Source: Aridibacter sp965216195 (lineage in GTDB: Bacteria > Acidobacteriota > Blastocatellia > Pyrinomonadales > Pyrinomonadaceae). Taken from it: DNA of 64,000 nt. Shown piece after piece: positions 35,865 to 44,707 of the stretch (position 1 is the stretch's first letter; the number at the start of each line of letters is the position of its first letter). A program made the translations under genes and the position numbers. The stretch spans positions 2,914,001 through 2,978,000 of the forward strand of contig OZ244151.1 of assembly GCA_965216195.1 (NCBI GenBank). The letters are read 5' to 3'. The notes beneath the pieces are model-generated. The model was not told the DNA's origin. It saw only the letters and a list, made by a program, of their open reading frames with translations, and made no database searches.

Positions 35865-37832
35865 TTATTGTCGTACTAAGACTACTGGCGACTGCTCAGC
35901 ATCGAGAATTTTTCTATAAAAATCCCTCACAGCCTTATAATTTTCAGCCGGCACGATCGAACGACGTGTTACAAATTCCCGCTTAAATATGAGCTTTCCT
36001 TCCTCCACCTGATAACTCGAAACGTAGTTTCCGAAAGCCGTTTTTAGATTAAGTGGATCGGGCACTTCGTCAACAACAAATCCCTTCGGAAGCTCGAAGC
36101 TTGCCTTTTCGGTAAAAGAAGTTGATCGCAAGCTGATGGGATGAGAACGTGTTTTTTCAGTTAGATAAATGGATCGCGTTCTGCTCACAATTGCAGGCTT
36201 AAAAATGAGTAAACGATTTTGCATCAATTGCCCATAAATTGGAGCAACAAAATCTATGTCGAGTTCAAAACTTGCAGCGCTATGATTGTCCTTAGGAGTA
36301 AACTTAACCAGTTTTGCTGCAGTAGCGCCGCGGGTAATCCAACGCTCAATCATTCTCTTATAATCGTTTTTTGAAAGACGACGAAACATCGATCTTTCTC
36401 TTTTCGATGCCTGACCTTTTGTAAACTCACGAATGTGTCCGGCAATTGAACCATTTTCAAGAATCTTGACATCGACTTCGCGCTCAAGAGCATTGTTTCC
36501 CGGCGGAATTGTAGGCATTTCGATGAGATCGCCCTTCTCACCAGCCATGATCAGCGCGTAGCTGCCCTGCAGGTAATCAGACAAATCGCCCACCGGAGTC
36601 ATATCATCGGTCGCGTCAAAAATTAGCATTCGCCCCAAATTTGAATTCTCTATTATCGTCGGTGATTCCGTTTCTTTCCCAACCAGGATAGCAATGATGC
36701 AATGGTTAAACTGTCGCGGCGAAGCCCACCGTTTCTTAACAAAAGTTGGATCTCCGGCATATATCGCTACCGGATATGCCTCAATTTTAAGCGCTTTCAG
36801 TAAAGCCCGCATCAATGTGGCTTTGTCTTTGCAATCTCCATAGCCGCGTTTCAAGACAGCGTCCGCCGGGCGGGGTTTATAACCATTTCCATATGCCACC
36901 CCGATATCAATCGAGATATACTGCAAATTTTGTACGTAGGTTCCAATTGCCTTTATCTTCTCGAGTTCGGTAGTAGCATTCGCTGTAAGTTCCCGCGCTT
37001 TTATGGCGATCTCGTCATTAACCACTACCTGCGGATCGTAAAGTGCCGTAGCCCAGAGGGAAACATCCCGCCAGTTTTCAAAGACCCGATTCCTTTTCGC
37101 CTGCTCATCATCGGGCAAGAAATTAATTGCAATAAATGGAGCGAGATTTATTACCGACGGACTCATTGGCTCGGGCGGAATCGGAGCCAGATTCTTGAGG
37201 TCCCAGGAATAGCTCGAACCATTTACGGTAGGCGAAATTTGTGCATGATTGAAGGTAATTCCATTTGCATCCCATCCATTTGGCAAGTTTGCCGTGTAGC
37301 GGGAAACAATCGTCGGCAGACGCCCTTGAAATTGCCAGATGTCCTGAAAAAACAACGCTTTTTCACTGATCTGGTATGAATAACCAAATACAAATCCGGT
37401 CTCGACATCTCTAGACGCATCGATGATTTTCATACGTCCTTCGTTATAAACGTCGTCTGGATCGGCAATCACATCGAGCGTTTCTTTTTTTCCATACTCA
37501 TTCGATTTTCCATCAGAATTGATCACCCACGCTCGGAAATTGCCTACCTTACCTGCGCTAACAAGATAGGAAGCACGCGCAATCGCAAATGCTCGGCCTT
37601 CCCGATTCAAGATTTTCACGGCTCGTTTGATCTCAGTCACAAGCCCGCCATTTTGATTGACGTTAAGCGTCTTCTCATCAAGCAAGACAACGGCAGGCAC
37701 GTCCTTTTCGTATGTAGGCGTGCCAAATCCGGCCGCAGTTTTTAGCCATGTAGGCGGATTGCTTGCATAGATAGAAGTAGAGAGTATTACTAAAGTTATG
37801 ATCGTGAGCTGCAAGCGATTAAACAGGTTCAT
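35865..37832 (-). CDS. secreted DUF3857 and transglutaminase-like domain protein
   Basis: The 655-residue protein has a signal peptide (to about residue 23, ending YAS), a DUF3857 domain (about 50-260) and a transglutaminase-like core with Cys in LKRGYGDCKDKATLMRALL, His in FNHCIIAI and Asp in LIFDATDDMTPVGDL, so the catalytic triad is complete. A C-terminal beta domain follows. Such proteins are common near surface and envelope genes and may cleave or cross-link peptides outside the cytoplasm. AGAGGAAA precedes the ATG. It lies 37 bp downstream of its paralogue at 37870-39894. Confidence 0.87.
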   Translation of the reverse strand: MNLFNRLQLTIITLVILSTSIYASNPPTWLKTAAGFGTPTYEKDVPAVVLLDEKTLNVNQNGGLVTEIKRAVKILNREGRAFAIARASYLVSAGKVGNFRAWVINSDGKSNEYGKKETLDVIADPDDVYNEGRMKIIDASRDVETGFVFGYSYQISEKALFFQDIWQFQGRLPTIVSRYTANLPNGWDANGITFNHAQISPTVNGSSYSWDLKNLAPIPPEPMSPSVINLAPFIAINFLPDDEQAKRNRVFENWRDVSLWATALYDPQVVVNDEIAIKARELTANATTELEKIKAIGTYVQNLQYISIDIGVAYGNGYKPRPADAVLKRGYGDCKDKATLMRALLKALKIEAYPVAIYAGDPTFVKKRWASPRQFNHCIIAILVGKETESPTIIENSNLGRMLIFDATDDMTPVGDLSDYLQGSYALIMAGEKGDLIEMPTIPPGNNALEREVDVKILENGSIAGHIREFTKGQASKRERSMFRRLSKNDYKRMIERWITRGATAAKLVKFTPKDNHSAASFELDIDFVAPIYGQLMQNRLLIFKPAIVSRTRSIYLTEKTRSHPISLRSTSFTEKASFELPKGFVVDEVPDPLNLKTAFGNYVSSYQVEEGKLIFKREFVTRRSIVPAENYKAVRDFYRKILDAEQSPVVLVRQ

Positions 37833-37869
37833 TATTTTTCCTCTTTCTTAGCAATTAAAAAACCCAATC

Positions 37870-39894
37870 TTATGGAAGCGGCGCATTCTTTTTCAAAGAA
37901 ATCGTATGGCTATCACCTTTATGAAAAGCATCAAAAAGATTCTTCAGTTGTGGATATACCGAAACAGGAAACAACATTTTTCCGTTGTTCGCAAAATGAA
38001 ATTTGCGGTTCACGATCAACTTATTATTCGCCTTATCAAAGCCGATTGAGGTATCAAGTTTTCCAATATTACTCGGGTCGGCGACGGGGGCCGGCCTTTC
38101 AGCGTTATCTAAAGCAAACCCATCAGGTAGTTTGATTTCAATCTTGTCCTGCTCAGACCAAGGATAATTAAAATAAACGTCGTACTTTCTCGATGCACTT
38201 GAAAAGATTGCACTCTCTCCGTACTCAAAAACACTTGGCTGAAAAAATAGCCTCTTTCCGGTTTTCTGAGCATATCCGGGAATGCGAATCTTATATCTCT
38301 GAACGAGAGGTTTGAGATGATTTTCTATATTTTCAATCGTTACCTCAGAGATTTCAGCCGTACTCAAACGGGATTTCAATTCTTCGGTTAAATCTTCCTT
38401 GCGCTTAACATCGGACTCGTTAAAACCATCTAGCCGCTCATCAAGTGCGAGCTGCCCGGTAAGTTCTATTTTAACCTCGCCCTCAAGTGTGCCATCTGGA
38501 AGAAGCTTGAATTTTCCATTTCGTACTGCCCTGGTTTCATTTATTCCGCTGTACGGCGTTTTAACCCAATCGTATCTTTTATCTCCGACGAGCAAAGCCC
38601 ATACGTTTTCATCATGCCAAGCGAGCATTCCATACGGGCAAAACTTTATTCCGGGATTGAAAAAGCGCCATCCGCCATCGGCCTTAATGGCTATCGCAGA
38701 GCGGTGCACAAAGTCTTCATTTGTCATCGATTGCTTAAAAAACATCTCGCTTCGATCACCGGAAAAAACTATCCGCGAATCAAAACCTGCAGATCTTGCC
38801 AACGCACCAAAAAGCAAATCAATAAATCCAGCAGAAGCCTGCTTCTTCTTAAGGACGTCTTTCACCGATTTTATTTTCGGGAGCTTTTCCCTTTCTTCGT
38901 CGGTAAGCGAGGCATCAAAGGTCGTGTTATGTATCTGAGTTTGGCAATACTCATAGAGTCTTTTAAGTTTTTCTTCTTTTGTGCTTGCAGAGGCGATAAT
39001 CTCCTCGGCCACCTTTTTTACGGTCTTGTCTTTCTTAAACGCGTAATTAAACAAACCCTGCTGTTCCGTTGCAAACCCGCTCCAGAAAAGCAAAGGATTA
39101 CTTGGGTCTTTGATTACGAGTCCGATAGAATTTCTAGAGACAGCCGTAAGACTTACATCAAATGCCTGGAGCAGCATCCAAGGCCTAACCATATCCTCCG
39201 GAGGCATGTGTGGCTCACCCTTAAATGCAGGAACATCCAAACGCTCGGCGAGATAGAAACCCTTCTTTACCTTAACGAATTTTGTGTCGTTAAAATTATA
39301 CGATTGAAATTCCGGCTCACTTTTCTTGCGATACGGCTTGTAATAATAGGAGATTTTTTGAATAGGAATATCCCTCTGAAAGAGAAGTTTCATCCCAACC
39401 GCGCCTGCATTTCTAATTATTTCTTTGTATCGATATTCGACTATTACCCCTGGCTCGATATTTGGAACCGCAAACGATTTGGCCTTTACCTTTACCTTGC
39501 TGATTTTAATTATATCCCGCTCAAAAATATCTTTCTTATCTATCTCAACAATCGAGCCATCGGGTTTTACTACGCGCGCAGCAACATCTCTAATCTTCAT
39601 TCGTTTGGAATAAGGAATATCGAATTTGCTATATTTCTCCCTTCCTCTTTCCGTAAAAATTTTTACCCGAACGTAGTGTTCCAATGTCAGCCTAACCCGC
39701 GACCGATCGTTTACCTTTACTTCCCAGAAGATCGCTTCTGCATCAGCATCTGCCTCAACCCTCGGTTTCGTCATAGAAAGTTCTTCCGGAGAAATTGGTC
39801 GCCAATCTTCTTCCGAATAGACTGCTGAATAAAAAAGAAATACAAGACACACGGAAAAAAGCCAAACAGAACGCTTTTTGATAGGGAAGAACAT
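37870..39894 (-). CDS. secreted DUF3857 / degenerate transglutaminase-like protein
   Basis: The 674-residue paralogue has a signal peptide ending VYS and GAGGTAA before the ATG. DUF3857 occupies about residues 50-270 (SKFDIPYSKRMKIRDVAARV). In the transglutaminase core the catalytic segment reads LKKKQASAGFIDLLFGALAR where the sister protein has YGDCKDK, so the Cys is absent; the Asp position reads FFNPGIKF, so the Asp is Asn. The His segment survives as VHRSAIAI. It is therefore probably a non-catalytic binding protein, co-expressed with the active sister gene downstream. Confidence 0.85.
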   Translation of the reverse strand: MFFPIKKRSVWLFSVCLVFLFYSAVYSEEDWRPISPEELSMTKPRVEADADAEAIFWEVKVNDRSRVRLTLEHYVRVKIFTERGREKYSKFDIPYSKRMKIRDVAARVVKPDGSIVEIDKKDIFERDIIKISKVKVKAKSFAVPNIEPGVIVEYRYKEIIRNAGAVGMKLLFQRDIPIQKISYYYKPYRKKSEPEFQSYNFNDTKFVKVKKGFYLAERLDVPAFKGEPHMPPEDMVRPWMLLQAFDVSLTAVSRNSIGLVIKDPSNPLLFWSGFATEQQGLFNYAFKKDKTVKKVAEEIIASASTKEEKLKRLYEYCQTQIHNTTFDASLTDEEREKLPKIKSVKDVLKKKQASAGFIDLLFGALARSAGFDSRIVFSGDRSEMFFKQSMTNEDFVHRSAIAIKADGGWRFFNPGIKFCPYGMLAWHDENVWALLVGDKRYDWVKTPYSGINETRAVRNGKFKLLPDGTLEGEVKIELTGQLALDERLDGFNESDVKRKEDLTEELKSRLSTAEISEVTIENIENHLKPLVQRYKIRIPGYAQKTGKRLFFQPSVFEYGESAIFSSASRKYDVYFNYPWSEQDKIEIKLPDGFALDNAERPAPVADPSNIGKLDTSIGFDKANNKLIVNRKFHFANNGKMLFPVSVYPQLKNLFDAFHKGDSHTISLKKNAPLP

Positions 39895-40305
39895 ATTTTT
39901 TACCTCGATTTTTAGCCGCTCGTATATTGGCGGATAAGCGATTTATGAGATGAGCGCAGAAGACGGTTGTTAACACGCGCCTCACTGTAAGATTGTTCTC
40001 TTGGTTGGAAATTGTACACCTTATTCCGAATTTATTACAAATTCTTGAATATGGAAAAGAGACCAGCATTCCTGAATTGAATGAACATTGCTGCCTTAAC
40101 AATTGCCGAAACGTCTTAAGTGAGAATAAATAAAAGGTGCATCGCGCATAAAATAAAGAGACGATTACAACTTATCGAGTATCCCAAATATACACAAATC
40201 CGTATTTCTTACAACTTTCGTGGGGTTGAAAGACGAGCGTTTATGTTATAAATTCGCCACAATTCGTTTATTTGTAAACTATTTGATGAGGAGAATTATC
40301 AGAAA
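39895..40305. promoter_or_regulatory. divergent intergenic region with fba promoter
   Basis: This 411-bp spacer has no gene. For the aldolase, TTGAAA (40226-40231) and TATAAA (40247-40252) are 15 bases apart and GAGGAG (40288-40293) precedes the ATG by 12 bases. GAGGTAA for the - strand DUF3857 gene is at its left end. The middle is AT-rich without clear structure. Confidence 0.5.
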
Positions 40306-41382
40306 ATGGCTGTTGATTACAGTAAAATACAAGAACTGTTGGGTGATGAAGCCGAAACACTTTTAAACCACACATCCAATACAATTCCGAGAGAAAATTT
40401 GAATGTTCCGGGGCCCGATTTCGTTGATCGAGTCTGGGTAGAGTCAGACCGCAGTCCGGCGGTTTTGCGTTCTCTGCAGACACTATTTGATCACGGAAGA
40501 CTTGCCGGAACGGGCTATGTTTCGTTTTTGCCGGTTGATCAGGGAATCGAACACTCGGGAGGCGCGAGTTTTGCCCCAAACCCAAAACTTTTCGATCCAA
40601 AAAACATTGTAGAATTGGCGATTGAGGGTGGCTGTAATGGCGTAGCATCGACCTTTGGGGTGCTTGGAGCGGTTGCGCGAAAATACGCCCACAAGATTCC
40701 GTTTATTGTAAAAATTAATCACAACGAGCTTCTTACCTATCCAAATACTTTCGATCAGGTTTTGTTTGGCACGATTGATCAAGCGAGAGACATGGGCGCT
40801 GTCGCAGTTGGCGCAACGATATATTTTGGCTCGAAAGAATCTTCCAGGCAGATCGTTGAAATAGCGGAAGCATTTGGCTACGCTCATGAACTTGGAATGG
40901 CAACTATCCTTTGGTGCTACTTGAGAAATTCGGCGTTTAATACCGATGATGGCAACATGCATGCCTCGGCGGATTTAACCGGGCAGGCAAATCATCTCGG
41001 CGTAACAATTGAGGCCGACATCATTAAACAGAAACTGCCAACAAACAACGGCGGCTACCCGGCAATGAACAAAAATGGGAAGTTTGGAAAAACCCACGAC
41101 AAGGTTTACAGCGACTTGACCTCCGAAAGCCCGATTGATTTGGTGCGTTATCAGGTTGCGAATAACTATATGGGGCGCTGCGGACTGATCAATTCCGGCG
41201 GCGAATCAAAAGGAAAAGGAGATTTGGCGGCGGCTGTCCGGACGGCTGTGATTAATAAGCGCGGTGGCGGAACGGGTTTAATTTCGGGTCGTAAGGCATT
41301 CCAGCGTCCTACGGCAGAAGGCGTGGAGTTGCTTAACGCAATTCAGGATGTTTATCTGACTGAAGAAATTACGGTTGCGTAA
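40306..41382 (+). CDS. fbaB: class I fructose-bisphosphate aldolase (DhnA/FbaB type)
   Basis: The 358-residue protein has LPVDQGIEHSGGASFAPNP, VASTFGVLGAVARKY, PFIVKINHNELLTYP, AVAVGATIYFGS and IEADIIKQKLP, the conserved blocks of the archaeal/bacterial class I aldolase; a Lys of the ADIIKQKLP segment is the likely Schiff-base residue. It splits fructose 1,6-bisphosphate to glyceraldehyde 3-phosphate and dihydroxyacetone phosphate in glycolysis or the reverse in gluconeogenesis. It is monocistronic, with its own promoter and a clear terminator (41404-41432). Confidence 0.93.
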   Translation: MAVDYSKIQELLGDEAETLLNHTSNTIPRENLNVPGPDFVDRVWVESDRSPAVLRSLQTLFDHGRLAGTGYVSFLPVDQGIEHSGGASFAPNPKLFDPKNIVELAIEGGCNGVASTFGVLGAVARKYAHKIPFIVKINHNELLTYPNTFDQVLFGTIDQARDMGAVAVGATIYFGSKESSRQIVEIAEAFGYAHELGMATILWCYLRNSAFNTDDGNMHASADLTGQANHLGVTIEADIIKQKLPTNNGGYPAMNKNGKFGKTHDKVYSDLTSESPIDLVRYQVANNYMGRCGLINSGGESKGKGDLAAAVRTAVINKRGGGTGLISGRKAFQRPTAEGVELLNAIQDVYLTEEITVA

Positions 41383-41403
41383 ATTTTTTCGCTAACAAGA
41401 AAA

Positions 41404-41432
41404 AGCCGCGTGTAATTGCGCGGCTCTTTTTT
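41404..41432 (+). terminator. rho-independent terminator of fba
   Basis: AGCCGCG (41404-41410) and CGCGGCT (41419-41425) form a 7-bp GC-rich stem with an eight-base loop, followed by CTTTTTT. It lies 21 bp after the stop codon. Confidence 0.9.
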
Positions 41433-41452
41433 CGGATAATCGCGAGATAAGC

Positions 41453-41550
41453 GTGGAAAGCCTCTGACTTTTCGGAAAAGAAAGTAAAGACTATGAGGCT
41501 GAGCCTCATTAGTTAGAAGCTGAAGCCGAAAGGTCGGAGACCTTCCGCAC
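41453..41550. repeat. three-hairpin repeat, copy B
   Basis: This 98-bp unit starts GTGGAAAG and ends CCTTCCGCAC. The central hairpin is perfect (ATGAGGCT-G-AGCCTCAT, 41493-41509); the third is AAGGTC-GGA-GACCTT (41530-41544); the first is degraded. It sits between the fba terminator and the end of the metallo-hydrolase gene; copy C is on the other side of that gene. Confidence 0.7.
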
Positions 41551-41685
41551 TCATTTCTTTTGTATCGGAGAGCGCTAGATTACTAATCCGTCTTTTTAGC
41601 CACATGCATTAGCATTACAAACCGATAACCTCGCCTATAAGCTACTCTTGGAAAAAGAACGCTGAAACGCCCAGGACTATACGGG

Positions 41686-42693
41686 TCAGGGTTTCTTCTT
41701 CTCCTCTTTCTTAATCACCTTTTTCTCGACTCTCATTTTTCCATCTTTGCCTCGATATTTCTTTATCATCGTTTTCATGCCAGCTTTCCTGGAATAACTT
41801 TTATGAATCGTCTCGATCCAGCGGTCTTGATTGATAAAACCCGAACCTGCATCTTTATACTTCGCCGGAAAACCCGCCGCTTTGATCTGTGCCAGCGTTT
41901 TACCTTCCTTCATGTGCTTGCGCACGATCATAGTCGTTTCGACCAGCATCGAATAATAATTCATTAAATCCTGAACTGAAGCGATCGGTCCATGTCCCGG
42001 GATTATTTTTGCATCGGAGGGGATCATATAAATTAGTTTCCCTATGTTTTTCACGAGGCCTTGTACACTTCCGCCGCTGTCTAAATCGACAAAAGGAAAA
42101 CGCCCGACAAAGAAATCATCGCCGAGATGAACAACATTCGAACCGGTAAAGAAAACAACGGTATCGCCATCAGTGTGTCCGCGTTTGAAATGAACTGCCT
42201 TTACAGCTTCACCGTTAAAATGCACAACGATCGAGCGGTCATAGGTGATCGTTGGCAAAGCCGGGGCAGCGGTTGGCGTGCGCGGTTTTCCTTGCCGATC
42301 TTTATCACTTAAAAGCCTTTTGCGAACGTTGTAATGCGCTAGAATCGTTCCGTCTTGACCAAAAACGCCATTTCCACCGGTATGGTCGCCGTGAAAATGC
42401 GTGTTAAAAATAAACTTCGGCTTGTCGGTTCCAAGCTTTCTGAGTTCGGTTTTTATCTGCGCGGCAACATTGGCAAACTGCGTGTCAATCGTCATCAAGC
42501 CGTCTTTACCGTAAGAAACACCTATGTTTCCGCCACGCCCGAAAAGCACATAGACATTTCCGTTCACCTTCTCAAGCCTAAAGTTCTGCTGCTTGATGTT
42601 TTTCGAGTGTCCTCCGTTTATCGCAGAAACGTGTCCCAAAGCCGCCGCAGCAAATAGACAAACCATCGCCAAGCTAAAACTAATTTTTCGCAT
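41686..42693 (-). CDS. secreted metallo-beta-lactamase-fold hydrolase
   Basis: Start ATG 42693 has GAGAGGAG upstream and begins a signal peptide (MRKISFSLAMVCLFAAAALG, then HVSA). The mature domain has the zinc motif FNTHFHGDHTGGNG, HTDGDTVVFF with the second-site His/Asp, LGDDFFVG and IIPGHGPIA, all as in periplasmic MBL-fold cyclase-like hydrolases. The Lys-rich C-terminal tail is unusual. The natural substrate is unknown. The gene is flanked on both sides by copies of the three-hairpin repeat (41453-41550 and 42740-42842). Confidence 0.88.
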   Translation of the reverse strand: MRKISFSLAMVCLFAAAALGHVSAINGGHSKNIKQQNFRLEKVNGNVYVLFGRGGNIGVSYGKDGLMTIDTQFANVAAQIKTELRKLGTDKPKFIFNTHFHGDHTGGNGVFGQDGTILAHYNVRKRLLSDKDRQGKPRTPTAAPALPTITYDRSIVVHFNGEAVKAVHFKRGHTDGDTVVFFTGSNVVHLGDDFFVGRFPFVDLDSGGSVQGLVKNIGKLIYMIPSDAKIIPGHGPIASVQDLMNYYSMLVETTMIVRKHMKEGKTLAQIKAAGFPAKYKDAGSGFINQDRWIETIHKSYSRKAGMKTMIKKYRGKDGKMRVEKKVIKKEEKKKP

Positions 42694-42739
42694 AACTACT
42701 CCTCTCAAATTTTTGTCAGATTTTGAAAATAATAACACA

Positions 42740-42842
42740 GTGCGGAAGGTCTTCGACCTTGCGGAGACGTTTTGATCATAGTTGAAGACTGAGCCTTCAA
42801 TATCGTTTAGGAAAGTTTCGGAAAGTCGCAGACTATCCGCAC
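42740..42842. repeat. three-hairpin repeat, copy C
   Basis: This 103-bp unit starts GTGCGGAAGGTC and ends with ATCCGCAC. Hairpins: AAGGTC-TTC-GACCTT, TTGAAGACT-G-AGCCTTCAA (42782-42800, one mismatch), and CGGAAAGTC-GCA-GACTATCCG (42819-42839). Stem bases differ from copy A on both arms, so pairing is kept. Confidence 0.75.
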
Positions 42843-42900
42843 AATTTCTGAGTTTTTTTAAGAGCCGAGCTGAATATTTGGATGCACTATCCGCAAAAGC

Positions 42901-43593
42901 TTACAGATAACGTCCCTTGCCGATCTGATAAACGCCCGTCAGAAAGGGATTCGTTTGCTTTTCTTTGCCTACAGTCGTTTCAGGTCCGTGTCCCGAGTAA
43001 ACGACGAAATCATCTCCAAGAGTCAGGATATTTTTTTTGATCGATTCGATAAGCTGCTCGTGAGAGCCGCCGGGAAGATCAGCTCTACCGATTGAGCCCT
43101 CAAACAAACAGTCACCCACAAAAACCTTTCGATGAGTTTCTTCCGCAAAAACCACGTGTCCCGGAGTATGCCCCGGACAGTGTAAGACCTTAAACTTGAG
43201 CTTCCCGACCTCGTAAATTTCGTTGTGCTTCCAGTTTCTCGCAAGCTTTGGCGGCTCGTCGAAATCAAATCCCAGCGGTTTGAGTTGTGCTTCCGGAATT
43301 CCCATCATCAAGGGCTGCATCGGCAAACCGTAATATAACTCCTCATCGTCCTCGTGCAACAAAACATCTGCCTCCAGAAAGGCTTTCTTCAAATCGCAAG
43401 TGCCGCCGATGTGATCCATATGTCCGTGTGTCAGCGTAATCGCCTGAAGTTTGTAATCGTTTTCGTTTACGAAATCGACGATTGCCTTCGACTTTTCGCC
43501 GGGATCGATACAGATTGCCTTGCCAGTTTTTTCACAAACCACAACGCGTGTGTTCTGCTGAAATGGCGTAATTGTAAAGGTTTTGATTAACAC
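42901..43593 (-). CDS. MBL-fold hydrolase, glyoxalase II-like
   Basis: The GTG at 43593 is preferred to a longer TTG frame because it puts VLIKTFTITPFQQNT at the N-terminus, as in the family; the product has 230 residues. LTHGHMDHIGG gives the zinc site, and CPGHTPGHVVF, FVGDCLFEGSIGRADLPGG and VYSGHGPETTVGKE complete it. These are hydroxyacylglutathione-hydrolase-like (YcbL type) enzymes that hydrolyse thioesters or similar. No ribosome site is seen and a TACGAT -10-like word lies 10 bases upstream, so this start may also be leaderless or nearly so. Confidence 0.87.
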   Translation of the reverse strand: MLIKTFTITPFQQNTRVVVCEKTGKAICIDPGEKSKAIVDFVNENDYKLQAITLTHGHMDHIGGTCDLKKAFLEADVLLHEDDEELYYGLPMQPLMMGIPEAQLKPLGFDFDEPPKLARNWKHNEIYEVGKLKFKVLHCPGHTPGHVVFAEETHRKVFVGDCLFEGSIGRADLPGGSHEQLIESIKKNILTLGDDFVVYSGHGPETTVGKEKQTNPFLTGVYQIGKGRYL

Positions 43594-43723
43594 TGAGTGA
43601 TTTATCGTACACAATAGAGCGGGCAAAATCCGTAAGATTTTCAGGATAACTTAAAATGATCAGCGTGCTGAATCGGCAAATCTAACGCTAGAGATTCCCC
43701 GACCCGAACTCTTAATAAGTTTC

Positions 43724-44611
43724 CTAACCTTCGTCAGCTTTCTCAATCTCCCGAAATCCCACTACCTCTGAATGGTGTTCGATTTCGAGCAATTGATCGC
43801 CTTCCGTTTCATTCGCGTCTGTCGGTTCTTCCAAGCTTTCGATTTCTTCAGCATCTTCGGCTTTTTCGACATTGTCAGAACCGTGTGCAAGGTCTTTCAC
43901 CGGAAAATCGGATTGCGCAAATTCGAGATGTAAGGTCGTGCGCCCTTCTTCCCAACGCTGCCGGTTACGAACCACACATAATGAGGAAAAGTCGTATTCC
44001 GGACACGTAAACTTTACCGCATCGCCTATGTTGGCTTCCAGATTTGAAAACACTGAAGCACCTCCAGCCCCGACATTTTCAGTAACAGCTTCTTCATCAA
44101 CAGCGATTTCATTCTCATCGGAATCCAGAAGCGCTGTTTTTGCTTCCAAGGTAATCGTAAAACGATGATATGCGCGCGAAACAAACGGAGTTTTCGTTTC
44201 ACCAATGCTCCAAAAACCATCCTGGTCCATTCCTGAAACGCGATACGATTTCAAAGGATCATCTATGTAGCTTTTTGGTGCGTGTTTACCAACAAAAGCG
44301 ACGCCGATTTGGTAGCCTTCGAAATCGTCGCCTGATATCGGTCTGCAGTGCTGAACTAATCCCCACACACGATAAAGTTTCTTGTCACGGTCGTAGCCGC
44401 GAAGATGTTTCGGCATCTTCATCATTATCGAAACGAGGCGTCCTGCGGGACATTCGCGTGTAAGATTAAAGCTGCCCCCAACGCGAGATACGTTAATTAT
44501 TTCCGTTTCTTCTTTCCAAAAAACCTCTGTGCTTTCTCTTCCTTTTACTACCGCCGATGTTGATAGGGTGCTGCGTATTGCAACGCGGCGGTCTTGTTCT
44601 AAGCTTGACAT
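43724..44611 (-). CDS. tandem PilZ-like domain protein with acidic tail
   Basis: Start ATG 44611 has AGAGGAG just upstream. The first PilZ domain has the c-di-GMP-binding RRVAIR (RxxxR) and NVSRVGG ((D/N)xSxxG) motifs. A second beta-barrel of similar plan follows (YHRFTITLEAK, ENVGAGGASVF) with degenerate motifs. The last ~50 residues are Glu/Asp-rich. The protein probably senses c-di-GMP in the cytoplasm; its partner is unknown. The 5' leader holds a long poly-C run (44627-44645). Confidence 0.82.
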   Translation of the reverse strand: MSSLEQDRRVAIRSTLSTSAVVKGRESTEVFWKEETEIINVSRVGGSFNLTRECPAGRLVSIMMKMPKHLRGYDRDKKLYRVWGLVQHCRPISGDDFEGYQIGVAFVGKHAPKSYIDDPLKSYRVSGMDQDGFWSIGETKTPFVSRAYHRFTITLEAKTALLDSDENEIAVDEEAVTENVGAGGASVFSNLEANIGDAVKFTCPEYDFSSLCVVRNRQRWEEGRTTLHLEFAQSDFPVKDLAHGSDNVEKAEDAEEIESLEEPTDANETEGDQLLEIEHHSEVVGFREIEKADEG

Positions 44612-44626
44612 TTTTGGGTCTCCTCT

Positions 44627-44645
44627 GGGGGGGGGGCGGGGGGGG
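44627..44645. repeat. poly-G/poly-C homopolymer tract in the PilZ gene leader
   Basis: The + strand reads ten G, one C, eight G. In the PilZ mRNA this is C8-G-C10, placed between the predicted transcription start (about 44652) and the AGAGGAG ribosome site. Tracts of this length slip during replication, and the + strand could form a G-quadruplex. Confidence 0.7.
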
Positions 44646-44658
44646 CGATTCTGGGTCA

Positions 44659-44687
44659 AATATATAATACTTTTTTTGAAATGTGAA
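44659..44687 (-). promoter_or_regulatory. possible PilZ gene promoter
   Basis: On the minus strand TTCACA (complement 44682-44687) and TATATT (complement 44659-44664) are 17 bases apart, and the poly-C tract follows inside the leader. The match to consensus is moderate. Confidence 0.45.
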
Positions 44688-44707
44688 TCGAATCTAAAGG
44701 TTTGCGA

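Noticed and set aside
38614..39828. 404-codon + strand ORF antisense to the DUF3857 gene at 37870-39894
   Set aside because: It has an irregular composition rich in Arg/Leu/Phe, no ribosome site, and the opposite strand encodes a clear secreted family protein; it is a shadow frame.
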